NCBI GenBank assembly: GCA_037367405.1
Contig: JAZKJV010005551.1
Location: 496,001 to 560,000, forward strand
Source: Ottelia alismoides
Taxonomy: Eukaryota; Streptophyta; Magnoliopsida; Alismatales; Hydrocharitaceae
DNA length: 64,000 bases
Direction: 5' to 3'
The position numbers and the translations under genes were made by a program. Below, piece by piece: positions 10,341 through 23,100 of this stretch. The notes beneath the pieces were generated by a model. The model was not told the DNA's origin and did no database searches. It saw only the letters and a list, made by a program, of their open reading frames with translations. Every line of letters begins with the position of its first letter. Within the stretch, counting starts at the first letter, position 1.

Positions 10341-13300
10341 ATATTTAATCATGGAACATTGCTGAATGCAAAATTTTTTCAAGGACTTTTATTTAATAGC
10401 TAAAATGTCATCACAATCGTGAAAAATCCAAATAATAATTATTAATTAATATATACAACTCAAGCAAACAATCAAGAAGAGAAATGTAAGCAAGAGAAAA
10501 TGATTTTCTATCTTTACTTGTATAGTGTATAGGAAAAAACTCAGTGAGGCAATAACAAATTCTTAAGGGTTATTTCATTCAACGAAAAATCAAAGAAATA
10601 AAAGAGGAAACTCAAAGCAAACTACTATTGGTTTTTGTGTTTTTTTTCTATTTTAATTTTATATTTTAATTTTTTTATGTTTTTTGATTATGTAAATTTT
10701 TTATGATTTTAAAATTTAAAAAATGATTTAGTTTTAATAAAATAAAATAAAGAATAAAATAAAACTAAAAGAAATAAAAGACATTTTTTGTATTTTTTAA
10801 ATAAAAAATGCATAGAAAATTCAACAAAAATATTTTTGGGTTTCTAGATATTGGATATTTTATAATGTTTTTTTATTTTTTAAGTATTTTTATATAGTTT
10901 TAGGATTTATAAAACAATTAAAAACAATGAAATCATTAAAAAACACAACAGAAAGTTGTTGTGATTTTTAAATATAAAATGAAGTAAAAAATGTGCAAAA
11001 TATATATAGAAAAAAGATATTTTTAAAGTTTTCAACAAGGTATTTTATGAATTTTTATGTATTTTCTGTGATTCTATATGAGTTTTTATGTGTTTTTCGT
11101 ATTTTGCAGTTTTTATGACTTTAGAGAATTTAAGAATGAACTTTTTAAGAAAAACAAACAAATAAAAAGAAACACACAACGGTGATATTTACTTAGAATT
11201 TTTCAAACGAATTTTGTATTTTTAATGATTTACTTTCTACAAACAAGCATAAAACAATGAGTTTTTTATTTATTAAAATAACAAAACTAGTTAAAATATT
11301 GAACAAAAACTATTTCTATTAATACTAGTTAGTAGAAACTCAAGGTGTTTTTTATGGAATTTTTAGAGGTGATTTGATATTTATTAATGATAATTAACAA
11401 ACAAAATGAAATACTGTTTCATTGGGCATGTATTCAAATAAAGCTTATTAGCTAGAACAATCAAACAAAAAAATACAACACAAGGGCGAACCCTGTAAAT
11501 TTTCCAGATGGGGGTGTACCAACACATGTGAGATGCGCCATCACGAATCCCGATGTGATTTAGTTATTTAAATGGGGCTAAAAAGTAACATAAAACCAAC
11601 AAGATCTAATATTCAACTTAACCATCAAGTCATGTGTTGTGCACATTTATACAATCAAGCATGATTAAAATGTAAATAAAACAAATACCAGGGCTAAATA
11701 TGCAATTATTCAATCATTCTTAACATGACACGTGTCCACAAAGGAGTTATTAATAAAATAAATAAAAAATAGGGAATGGAGTGCAAATATACTCTTAATA
11801 CATGTGGAAGTCTGAACAACGGAGATGGATCTGAACTCTGATCGAACGATTGAAAATCAAGTGCATACAAACGATCTGGATATGACCTGGCGATTCGATC
11901 CACGATGCAACTTTGGGCTTTATTTGACAGTCAGGATGTGATCTGGATCTAGTGTTCTTGACAAGACCATCCTGAAGGCTAGAAGAACTCTTTAAAGCTT
12001 TAGCAAGGTGAGCTTTGATTAGTTGAATCTCGACCGATCTCAATTCAATCCACCTCCTGAAGTTTGAAATCGCTTCCTCTCACTACTCTGCTCTGTCTGA
12101 TTCAGCTTTAAAGCTCTAACATTGGTTGGCCTCGGATCTGGAGGGTACTCAGTTCTAAAGTGAAAGAGAGCCCCCAAATCTCGATTTACATCTCCATCTT
12201 CGCTCCAAGAACCTGCAAGTTATTTCTTCATGTTTAGAGATGGTCTCCGACTGATTTATTAGGATGAAATGAAAGTAAATGGATGACTAATGGTTGTCTC
12301 CGATGAAGTTGGTTAGAAGGGAGTCGTGAAACTAGATCCATAAAGAATCTGGGTGATCAGGATGCCGGAAAAGGGATGGAGAATGGGTGAACGTGAAGTG
12401 AAGTTCACGAAATTAGGGGTCGAAGACCCCGAATCAAGTGAAGCATGCATGAAGGAGCCAGATGCTTTTTCTATTCTTTTCCTTGCGCAGCTGGGCTATC
12501 CTGGGCTTGAACTAGAGACCTCACCCGTGAAGTAAATCATCTCACCTACGATTCAACCAATTCGGATTGGGAGAGAATCAATAGATTCTTTTTCAGGACG
12601 GAGATTACACTAGAAAGAAAGATTAAATGCGAAATAGAACACGATATTATAAAGAAAGTAGCCTAAATTACCTACAAGTGGAGCGGATAAGGTCTTCGCC
12701 TCGATCCGATGTGAAAGTCGAAGAAGCTCAAAGTCAGCGGAGGAGGTCCGACGACGTAGCTGGATCGTGAATCAGATGTCACCTCACACTCTCATATGAT
12801 GGAGTCGAAGCTCTGTCACAACAATAACGTCTGGGAAACACCCTTGGGTGATTCAATCACCGAAAATGGATCAGCTCGAGCGACGAAGCTGGGAGGAGTA
12901 TTTATAAGAGTCACGTCTAAGTGAAATTTGAAATGGAAATGCATGCATGGATCGAGGTGAAGAGAGAAAATTTTAATGGGGCGAGGTAGATTAATAGTAA
13001 ATATATCAAATTGACGACGGAAGTGAGTCGGATGGATGACCAGATCAGGTAGGAGAAGAATGCAAAGTAGGTCTGACAAGTAGTTGCTACACGGGTAGGG
13101 TGAAGGAGGGGTTTACCCAGGTTCAGCGCCTTCGAATGAAGGGTGGACTTCATTCAGTGACTCCACGATCACCCTCTAAACAATCAAAATAAGGTAAAGC
13201 TTGAAGATAAGTTTTGTACTCTATTAATTTATCTTTTCTCGAGAATAGTCCACCCTTGATGAGAGGCCCATATTTCAGTGTTAGCCGAGAACGTCGGAGA

Positions 13301-13369
13301 TTTTTTGGTATTGCACTCCGGAGTCAACCCGAGTCCGCCTAGGGAAGAACCTAGAATAAGACAAAAGTC
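10341..13369. mobile_element. Composite old retroelement DNA, unresolved
   Basis: 10.35-11.45 kb is very AT-rich and resembles the AT-rich bodies of the LTRs elsewhere. 11.7-13.2 kb is GC-richer and reads best as minus-strand LTR leader: the reverse strand has CTTATAAATAC near 12895-12910 followed by a mixed leader. This would be an LTR piece inserted in the opposite direction between the two halves of the plus-strand LTR (8159-10340 and 13370-14377). No boundary, target duplication or protein domain was found. Confidence 0.35.
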
Positions 13370-14377
13370 AGAAAATGACAAAAAACAAAAATGTAAATAA
13401 AAAAATTAATAAATGAATTTAATAAATAAATAATGTAAATAAAAAAATGTTAGGAATTAAATAAAGATAATCTAGTTGGATTTTAATAATTAAATAAATT
13501 ATTAAATTGGTTAAAATAAATATTAACCTTTATTTATAGGTATATATACCTATATATAATAAAGTGATTTTTAATTATTTATTTTTACAAATAATTATAT
13601 TACTTATTATTTTATTTATTTATAGTCTTTTATAAGAATTTTTTTATTACCTATATATTTTATTAACCTTTTAATTACTGTAGGTGTATCTTATTGTCGT
13701 TTAATTTCTTGCTAATTTTCCTGCATTGCTCATTTATAAAACTCCAAAAAAAGTGCAAAAAACAAAAAAACCTTAAAGAAATTGTAGAACATTCCAGAAA
13801 AATCCAAAAATATGATTTTAGTCTCTGTATGTAGATATTTATTTTTAGTTTAGCTTAAAAATATTTTTCAGGAGTATTGGGTACTTAAAGTATTTTTAAG
13901 TTGCAAAATACTTTTGGTTGTGCACTATTTTCTCTATTTTCCACTATTTGATTTTTATAAAATCACAAAAATATCAAATTTTTTTGAAAAAAAATATCAA
14001 AAATATTTTAAAATATATAAAATACAAAAATATTTTCTGTGGACTTTTCTGTACATTTTTACTATTCTGAAAAATACAAAAAGAGTGTGGTGTGTGTTTT
14101 ATTCTTGTGTTTTATTTGGAAATTTAAAAAATTAAAAATTCAAAAACTACAAAAAATTATCTTGGAGATATGACTACATAGTTTTTAAATCGTGCTCCTT
14201 GTATTCGACCCTGGTCGCTATACCAGGTAAATAGAATAGCGAAACCGCTTACTTTTCATTGTTTGATATTTTTCTTAAGTGGTTGAATGAATTTTTCTGT
14301 TGATCGCACTTGGTAATTCGGGTCACAACGACCCTTGTTTATTTCATACTTAACCCGAGTTGTCAGACGTGTCATCA
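13370..14377 (+). mobile_element. LTR 3' portion ending TCATCA
   Basis: It aligns by eye with the last kilobase of the giant LTR (43.9-44.73 kb). Shared landmarks are 'ATTTATAAAACTCCAAAAAA' near 13733, 'GTATTCGACCCTGGTCGCTATACC' near 14201-14224, a small hairpin (14215-14242) and the terminal GTGTCATCA. No primer-binding site follows, so it is a solo LTR or a truncated 3' LTR. Confidence 0.65.
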
Positions 14378-14562
14378 AGGGCCGAGATTAGATCTTGGCA
14401 CTTGATCTTATGGATGGAAATGGATTCATAGTGCAGTTGCTGTTGGACCTAGAGAGGTGTTCTTGATCGAACAATGGCGGAGTACTTTGGAAGAACAATG
14501 AGGAAGCTACACTAGGGGGAGCTTCGGTATGAAAAATGTCCTTTGTCCATCATCCTCTGGAG

Positions 14563-15428
14563 TAGGGATGTGCATGGGTCGGGTTGGACCGGGCCCTGAA
14601 GGGTCTGAGACCAATCCCATCTAAAAATTTCGGGCCATGGGCCGGGCCCTGCAAGCAAAATCTTTTGTGGTCCGGACCAAGCTCAAGCCCAACCCAATTC
14701 CTTTGGGTCGTGCTGGCCCATCTCCAATGAATCCTACTTTGGTAACCTTGTGATGTCTCATTTTATAGCATATATACATGATTATATAGAATTAAATGTA
14801 TATTATTTAAAACTCCAGGAATCATTTTGGCAAACTTCAGGGAGCACTAACTAATGAAGCTTGTATGCTAATAATCTATCTAGATATTTCATGTTAATTT
14901 TTATACTACATGTGAACTTGCAAAAATGTAATTTACTTATAGTTTCTTTAATAAATGGCATACGAATGGATGTACCTAAAATGTTGGATAGCAAGTGTAA
15001 TAGAAAGTTCTTCAAAGTAAAAAATGAACTCAATTGCATACCAATATCTCGGTATCATCAATCATCAGGAAACCCATCTCATCAAGGAGAACAGAAATTT
15101 GACGGCCACATTCTCTAAATTACCTAATTCAATGATAGTGGTGGGATTTACAACTCGATGCTTGAAGGCTTCAACGCATGTGTGTGATCAAACATATCCA
15201 GACATCACAGGAAATCAACAATAACAAGCCTAATATCAGGCCTAATAATGGGCCTAACATCGGCCATCCCTTGGGCTAGGCCGGGCTAGGTCGAGCCATG
15301 CCCAAGCCCTCCCCAAAAGTAATTTTGGGCCTAAAACTATGGCCCAAGACAATCCATTGTTCATTTGGGCTTGAGTCGGGTTAGGCTTCAGGTTGGGTTG
15401 GGTTGGCCCAACCCAATGCACACCCCTA
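14563..15428. mobile_element. Non-autonomous hAT-like element (866 bp)
   Basis: Terminal inverted repeats begin TAGGGATGTGCATGGGTCGG at the left and, as reverse complement, TAGGGGTGTGCATTGGGTTG at the right. This is a very common plant hAT-type end. The flanks CTCTGGAG (14555-14562) and CTTAGGAG (15429-15436) match at 6 of 8 positions, the 8-bp duplication size of hAT. The ends are rich in GGGCC/GGTTGGG motifs. The interior is AT-rich and has no recognisable transposase. Confidence 0.75.
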
Positions 15429-15436
15429 CTTAGGAG

Positions 15437-17541
15437 CTCAGAATATGGGCAAAGTTCTCATGGGATCTTTTCGTGGTGGCTATATGCTTCAATGGGGTCC
15501 GTGCCTCGCTGATGAGAGGCATGGAGCTTGAGGAAAGTAGGCGACTTTGAACTAAAGGAGAGCTTCAATTCAATCCCCATATGGGGTGTGCATGGCCTCA
15601 GACCTACACCAAAACAATCATGGCTTAAGAGTGATTCCCCTTGACCTAGTGGTGAGCTGAAAAGGGGTGAAATGGACGGAGGTGGATGGACTACCGATGA
15701 TGAAGTGGAGAGGAGATCGACGAACCTTGATCTATGCAAGATTGAGGGAGGGAATGTGATCTAGAGGTGGAGAACATGATGAGAAAGATGATGGGATGGT
15801 CGGCAAGGTGTAATAGTGGCCGTAAATGGTGAATAGAGGGTCAGAGCCTAGTGCTCTGACATGCTAACCCCTTTTTTGATTTTGGTGTATTCAGATGCAA
15901 TTAAAAGAAACTAATCTACTGGAATGAAAATGCGACTCAAATACTAAAGATAGAATGGCTCACCTTCTTGGATTGGCGAGGAGCAAAGTTTGCCTAGAAG
16001 AGCTCCGACGAGGAGTGAATCTCCCTCCGTTCTCCTTCACCACACCTAGAATCAATAGGAATCGCCTCTTGTCACAAGGTAATCACTCCATCTTCTGATT
16101 TCAAGGGTTACAGTGGATCCTAGGGCAAGTAAACTTGAATTGATCATGCAACATGTGTTCTTAAAGCCAAAACAAGAGGGTCATATGATCTAGGGTTTTT
16201 CAACGCTTGATTATAAATGCACAAGATAGGACGTGATTGACTATACTTAGGAGGTGAGAGCATGGCGAATCAAAGTGCATCAAGCCCTGTATCAGACATG
16301 AACAATTGGGGGGAATGGGTGGCCATGCATTCTGATAGTGTCAACTACAATGAAGGGAGGTGCCTTATTGGTCCATGTAGGACCAGATGAGCATAAAAAA
16401 ATTAAATGTTTTATTAATTCAGAAATAAATATTAAATGAATTTATTAATTAAAACTCGTGGCATAAAACATATTTCTTATTTTTCAAACTGTTTTATGGG
16501 GTTTTTCATTTATTTTTACAACCTTGTTTGTAGGATATTAATATTTACATGTATAAATATAAGTATATTTACATTTACTATAGGTATTTCATTTTTATTT
16601 TATATTTTCTATTTATTATCATGTTTATTTATATATTTATTCTATAATTGAATACATATTTACATATTTTTATTTTATTTTCTTACTTTATGCATATATA
16701 ATTAACCGTATATATACATTGTAGGTATAATATAACTATATATTTTGAGATATTATTTATTTTAGTATATTTTTATTTATTTTATTTTTTAAATATTTTT
16801 AATATATTTTAAAAAATATATACAATTATTTAAAAATATAATAAGAATATAAATTTAAAGAATAAAATATATGAATAAAATATACAGACACAAAGTACAA
16901 TGGGAACCCAAAAATCCAACTTTTGTATCTTAACTTTATTTTTAATGAACTTATCTTCATTAGATAGATAATTCGATTTTAAATGTAATGGGGGCGAGTT
17001 TGGTGAATTTTGAGTTCATATGGAGTAGATTTTGATATGTGAAGTTCAATTTACGATTTCTTCATCTCTGTGTCCCAGTTACACTATGTATTACTTTTAT
17101 GTGTAATTATTTTTTAAATTTTCTATGTATTTTCGTGTACATGTTTCATGTTAAAACTTATTTATTTAAAGTGTATAAAGTGCGAAATAAAATAATATAA
17201 GTATGAACTATATACATTCTATTGAATTGGGGTTTTGTGCGATATTTTTGTTTAGTCTTTGGCCCTTACCTCCTTTTACTTTATTTCTTGTCAGCCTAAT
17301 CAATATTGACTTGGTCTCAGGGTTCAGGATCAATCAGTTTCTTTTATACTTCATTTATTTTTATTTTCTTTATTTATTCTTTTATTTTGCATATAAATAC
17401 AAGGATTCGTATGGTAATTAAAGACTAATTATAGATGGATCATGAATTATAATTTATATAAATTATTGATATTTACATGTGTTTTGCTTGGGAATTAAAG
17501 ACAAAATAGAAGAATAAAGGTAGATGAATAACTATTGATCA
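15437..17541 (-). mobile_element. Minus-strand LTR copy
   Basis: Read on the minus strand from 17541 it starts TGATCAATAGTTATTCATC and passes the conserved 'TGAACCCTGAGACCAAGTCAATATTGA' block (about 17288-17330). It then has an AT-rich body matching the reverse of 9.0-9.2 kb, a 'CCTACATGGACCAATAAG' patch (about 16368-16385), a TTATAA box near 16210-16216, and a GC-richer leader down to about 15450. It is the inverted counterpart of the plus-strand LTR at 8159. The 3' part is missing at the hAT boundary side. No coding capacity. Confidence 0.6.
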
Positions 17542-18490
17542 GGAGGTCATATTCGATGGTTGGTTGCGATAGCAGAGAGAGGTTACAATGGAAATGGGAT
17601 TGTCGATAACTGGAGCAACATCGTGTCAATGCCCTCACACACAAACTATAGCCTTTTGTTGCTTGAAAATGTTGAGAGCTTGGGCGAAAACTGGTTTCGA
17701 TGATGATGCTTGATTAGATGTAGTGTTTATGACCTTCAAATGTTTGTTATAAAGGTAATGATCTAATTTTTTGTTGTAATGAGTAAAGTGATGATTAGAA
17801 AAATGGCATAGTTGTAAGTGAAAGATTTTTTGGGAGAAAGTGTGATGAAAGAAACAAAATCATTATAAATGTGTATCATGTAATTGTTTGAATGGTGATG
17901 AAAGAATTAGGATCATTACACAATATATATCATGAAATCATTGTTGAATGCTACTAATATTGTCTTTTGTATTTTCGAGTGCGACAAGAAGAAAACTCAC
18001 CGGAACGATGTGACGAATATTCATTTGTGTTTTCCAATTTATATCTATTAATAGAAGAATGTAATCATGACTCTTTCTATTGCCAAATGTAATTAGGATT
18101 CTCTGTTGCTAATATTGTATCTTTTTTTATTTACTTACTATTATGCTCTCAATATTTTGCTTGGTAGAATGAAATCGTTTGCTTTTTTGCGTGGGAGAAT
18201 TATATCGTTAGATCCAGGACAAATGTTCATTTCAAAGAATTGATTGCATGTCTCCCATCAATCTCTCTATAGTTCGGAAGAACAATCAACATTACTTTGT
18301 TTGAGGGTTTTTGAAACATAAAATGATAATACAAAAGGGCAAGAAACCTTCCCATGCACAGCACGGGGTCCCCACTAGTGGCTATAAATGGAGAAATCAG
18401 CTCAATATGAAAAAATTCAAGAAATACATCTATCTAAAGGTTCCTCTCAACGAAGGGTTGGAGCACTCCATTCTCTCTAAATATACATTA
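17542..18490. other. Intergenic, no gene seen
   Basis: No protein domain or clear repeat was found. It lies just beyond the last recognisable kinase homology of the LecRK pseudogene, so it may contain unrecognisable remains of the kinase C-lobe. Confidence 0.4.
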
Positions 18491-19540
18491 CCAGGCTCTC
18501 GTTTGGCATGAAATCATAGACCAGGAGCAGCTCACGATCTTCCTAACACCAACCAATCAGTTGAACCAGATTCGAGTGTGTAATGATCATGACTCCTACG
18601 ACGAACTCCTTTAAACCTTGGCTGGATTCCTCCCATGACGTCTCGATTCAAATCAATCAAGAAGCCATGGTGGGCTCCTCTGGATCCCCCTGAGCCGCGC
18701 TTCCGCTTCTCATGGAAGTTCTTTGGCGCTCGGACGAGATAGCAGAAGGGACTTCTTCTCGGCCAATCCCCATTAGCAGATGCATAACAGTGACCGCAAC
18801 AAACATTTTACGAGCTTCTTGTCTTCTAAGCTTCCAGATTGCAAAATATGCCACAGCTCCAAGCACAATAAGCAACAAAATTGCTGTAATTGCCGCAAGA
18901 ATAATAACACCGTTATTTTTCTTACATGACGGTGCGATATCGTTCCCAGGAACATCCAATTTAGAAGACTCGAATCTCCACGAGCTAATAAATTTAGGAT
19001 CATTTGAATCGTCTGTGGTCAGGGAAAAACCCACGTACACCGATGGAGGCAACTCATTTCTTAGGTCAACGACGTAGGAAATCTCGTACAAAGTCTGATT
19101 ATAGTCGAAGGAAACACTTAGATTCTTGGTGTTAGAATTGTAGGAGATCTGAGCTATACCTTTGGGGCCGTGGTGGAAAGTATTTTTACCCATCCTTCTA
19201 CGTGCGACCGAGTCAATTGAATTGATATCGATGCCCAGATGACTATACTTATTAGGATAAGCTTCTGTCATCAACGTCTCCCATGGGTTCTCCCAACTGT
19301 CAAACTCGACGGCGACGAAGCGGCTACCTGTGGTGGATCTACGAGTGTTGGAGTCGATCACAAGGCCGAGGTAGTCGCCTCGTAAGGCCAGGGGCATATT
19401 CGGATCCTCCAACAAGGAGAAGGCCACACCACCTCCTATGTCGCCAGTGGCAGAGCTGATTCCGAACGTGAATGCGGTGGAGAAGTTGAAGAGCTCGTTG
19501 GTGGAGGCATTCCAGAGATGGATGGGTTGCAGGTAGTAGG
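18491..19540 (-). pseudogene. LecRK pseudogene, 3' part (lectin, TM, decayed kinase)
   Basis: This is the downstream piece of a second L-type lectin receptor kinase, continuing the 5' piece at 24796-25080 across a copia insertion. The lectin half is open and well preserved, with VAVEFDS near 19298-19318 and a transmembrane helix about 18835-18905. The kinase start is still visible but broken. The glycine-loop region is degenerate (NFHEKRKRGSGGS near 18670-18715) and sits in a different frame from the lectin. A second shift precedes KEFV. A TAG at 18543-18545 interrupts the GWC-ED motif. Homology stops after the 'VYDFMPNESL' subdomain near 18491. Most of the kinase (HRD, DFG, APE) is absent. 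Even without the insertion it could not make a working kinase. Confidence 0.88.
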
Positions 19541-20117
19541 TGTTGAAAATATAATTTGTAATTTACCCATTAAGTATTAATGGGCTATTTACACATGGGC
19601 CTACAATACTCCACCACCATATGAGAAGATGTGGGCCTATATCCTCTACTCACATAAGGAGAAGTTTCATGAAGATATATACTTGGAAGAAATCTCTAGA
19701 AAAGAGAGAGGTGGAGAAAATATCTAGATATTTCTCCACCTCCCACCAAAATATCTAGATATTTCTACTTAAAGGATAAGCATGAAAGAGGAGTCTAGAT
19801 ATCTCTTCCAAAATATCTCCACCCTCTTGGGGGCCTATAAATACCACCCAAGGGGTCCTCATTTGAAACAACAACAAGAAGTCCTCTACCAACACAAGAG
19901 TCTCTCAAGTGTCCTCTTCCCATTTCAAGTGTTGTAAGTCCCTCTTCCTTTGTTGTAAACATTGTAAGTCCTCTTCTTGTAAAGGTTCAAGTGTTGTATG
20001 CAAGTTCAAGTTTTAGTAAAAAGAAGTTCTTAAGTTTACATCTACCTTGTGCATTGATCCATATTCTCTCCCTCTTATTTGCTTCTTATATACCACCAAT
20101 CTTCCGCTGCTCCAACA
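19541..20117 (+). repeat. Copia 5' LTR
   Basis: 577 bp, TGTTGAAAAT...CTCCAACA. A TATAAATA box at 19836-19843 follows two copies of the 16-bp palindrome AAATATCTAGATATTT (19718-19733 and 19749-19764), which are candidate enhancer sites. A pyrimidine- and AAC-rich leader follows. Confidence 0.95.
19836..19843 (+). promoter_or_regulatory. Copia LTR TATA box
   Basis: TATAAATA in a GGCC...CCACCC context, in the middle of the LTR as expected for the U3/R border. The 3' LTR copy is at 24514-24521. Confidence 0.75.
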
Positions 20118-20121
20118 AGTT

Positions 20122-20133
20122 TGGTATCAGAGC
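20122..20133 (+). other. Primer-binding site (tRNA-Met initiator)
   Basis: TGGTATCAGAGC, four bases after the 5' LTR, is the standard plant copia primer site complementary to the 3' end of initiator tRNA-Met. Confidence 0.93.
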
Positions 20134-20182
20134 CTATTCATTCTTACATCCTTGTTGAATCCTTTTCTTGCTTCTTCATATC

Positions 20183-23100
20183 ATGGCATCCACCTCCAAT
20201 ACACCTTTATTCAACTATACCCAAAGCTCCATTCCTATATTTGATGGAGAAAGTTATGATTATTGGAGTCTTCAAATGAAGACTCTCTTCATCTCCCAAG
20301 ACTTGTGGGATCTTGTAATAGAAGGTTATGAGGAGGCTAAAGATGCAGATACATTTGCTTCACTAAGTGAAGGAAAGAAGAAAGAGTTTAAAGAGAACAA
20401 GAAGAAAGATGCAAAGGCCCTTCTCTTCATCCAGCAAGGAGTAAGTAAATCTATCTTTCCTCGTATTTCTGGAGCAACTACTTCTAAAGAAGCATGGGAG
20501 ATTTTAAAGAAAGAATTTCAAGGATCTGTCAAGGTAATTTCTATCAAGCTCCAATCTTTATGGAGGGATTTTGATAATCTCTTAATGAAAGATGGTGAAA
20601 ATATCCAAGGGTTCTTTTCAAGAGTTTCTATTATTATAAACCAAATTCGAAGTTATGGTGATACCATTACTGATAAGAAGGTTGTTGAAAAGATTTTAAG
20701 AAGTCTACCTGCTAAATTTGATCATGTTGTTGCTGCTATTGAAGAATCGAAAGATTTATCTTCCCTTTCTATATATGAATTAATGGGCTCACTTGAAGCA
20801 CATGAGCAAAGGATCAGCAGGTTTACTACTCAGCCCTTAGAACAAGCATTTCAAACAAAAATGAGCATCTCCAAAGCAAAGAGTGGAGATCATGGCAAGC
20901 AAAGAAGGGGACAATATGCAAGGAGACAAGAGAATGATGAAAGACATGGATCCTATAGAGATCAAGACAATGGAAGATCTAAAGGAGGATATAATCAAAG
21001 ATCTCCAGGTACAAGAAAATCTTCTTCTCATTGCATTATTTGCAAGAAAGATAATCATGAATCTAAAGATTGTAGATTCCGTTGCAAAAGGTGCAAAATT
21101 GCAAATCATTCTCAAAGGGACTGCTGGTTTCAAAAGAACGAGTCTAATTATATTGCAAAAGATGATGATTACAATCCATTACTTTATTCTTGCATGAATA
21201 CTAAAGAAGTATCTAAAGACATTTGGTATGTCGATAGTGGTTGTAGTAACCACATGACAGGGAATAAAGATGCATTTGTGAGCCTTGAAAAAGGGCACAG
21301 TTCACAAGTTAAGCTTGGAGACGGAAAGCTGCAAAATGTGGAAGGCAAAGGAGTTATTGCAGTACAAACCAAGAAAGGTACTTCTAAACTCATTCATGAT
21401 GTCCTCTATGTTCCAGGCTTAACTGAGAATCTTCTAAGTGTTGGCCAACTTATGAATAATGGCCATTCTCTAAGATTTGATAATGGAGTATGCAAAATCT
21501 TTGATAAAAGAAGAAAGCTACTAATTGCGGATATTAAAATGGCTCCAAATAAAGTCTTTCCATTATCAATGCCCTTAAAAGAAGGTTATGCTTTAAAAGC
21601 TATAAATGAGGACGATCCTCTGTTATGGCATTTAAGATTTGGGCACTTAAATTTTAGAAGCCTCATATTATTAAAGCAGAAGAACTTAGTTGTCGGGCTT
21701 CCGTTCATCAAAAAAGATGAAAGTATATGTGAAGGATGCATATATGGCAAGATGCATAGATTGCCATTCACAAAGACGTCATGGAGAGCAAAAGCTCCAC
21801 TTGAGTTGATACACTCAGACGTATGTGGACCAACTCAAACTCCTTCTATCAATGGAGCCAGGTACTTCTTATTATTTGTTGACGATTACAGTAGAATGAT
21901 GTGGGTTTATTTTTTGAAAGAAAAGTCAGAAGTCTTTTCTACATTTATCAAGTTTAAAGCTTTTGTTGAAAAACAAAGTGGAAGAAAAATAAAAGTCCTC
22001 CGATCAGATCGTGGAGGAGAATTTACATCCAAAGAATTTCAGGACTTCTGCATAACTCAAGGAATCAAGAAGGAGCTAACAGCAAGATACACTCCTCAAC
22101 AAAATGGAGTAGCTGAAAGAAGAAATCGAACAATCGTTGAGATGGCAAGAAGCATGCTGAAAGGTAAGGGTCTTCCTAACAAACTTTGGGCAGAGGCAGT
22201 AAATACCGCAGTTTATATATTGAATAGATCTCCTACCAAAGCAGTATTGGATAGAACACCTTACGAAGCCTGGTATGAAAGAAAGGCCAAGGTTAGTCAT
22301 TTCAAAATCTTTGGCTCTATTGCATATGCTCATATTCCTTCTCAAGTTAGACAAGAAAAGTTTGATGAAAAAGGAGAAAAATTTATCTTCATTGGATATT
22401 GTGATGAATCTAAAGCTTATAGATTATATGAGTCCAAAGAAGGAAAATTAATTATATCAAGAGATGTCATCTTTGATGAATCATCTTCATGGAAATGGGA
22501 TGATTCTTCAGTACTACAAAAGCAAGCTGCAGCTGAAGAAGACAATCCAAATGATGAAGATATTTTTCCTTCAATTCAAAGACCAGTTGGGCCAAATGTC
22601 TCTGACTCAGAACATCCACACCAAAAGGTACGGTCTCTTCAAGAAATTTATGCATCATCTTCTGCTATTGCTTTATTTGCTTGTGAGCCTCAAAAATTTG
22701 AAGAAGCGTCTAAAGAAGAAGTATGGATTCAAGCAATGAATGAAGAGATTGCAGTCATTAATAAAAATCACACTTGGGAGCTCGTGGACCGTCCTAAGAA
22801 TAAAGATGTCATCAGTCTTAAATGGATTTATAAAGTCAAATATAATGAAGATGGCTCCATTCACAAGCATAAAGCTCGATTGGTTGCTAAAGGCTATTCG
22901 CAACAACCAGGTATTGATTATAATGAAACTTTTGCACCTGTTGCTCGTATGGAGACAGTTAGAACTTTGCTTGCACTTGCTGCTCAAAAGAAATTACCAG
23001 TTTATCAATTTGATGTTAAATCTGCATTTCTTAATGGAGATCTTGAAGAAGAGGTTTATGTTGAACAACCTCAAGGATATATCTCCAAAGATAATGAAGA

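Noticed and set aside
12498..12575. tRNA-like segment on the minus strand (D-arm and T-arm-like blocks)
   Set aside because: Stems do not pair across a full cloverleaf. At most it is a worn tRNA-derived piece inside LTR DNA.
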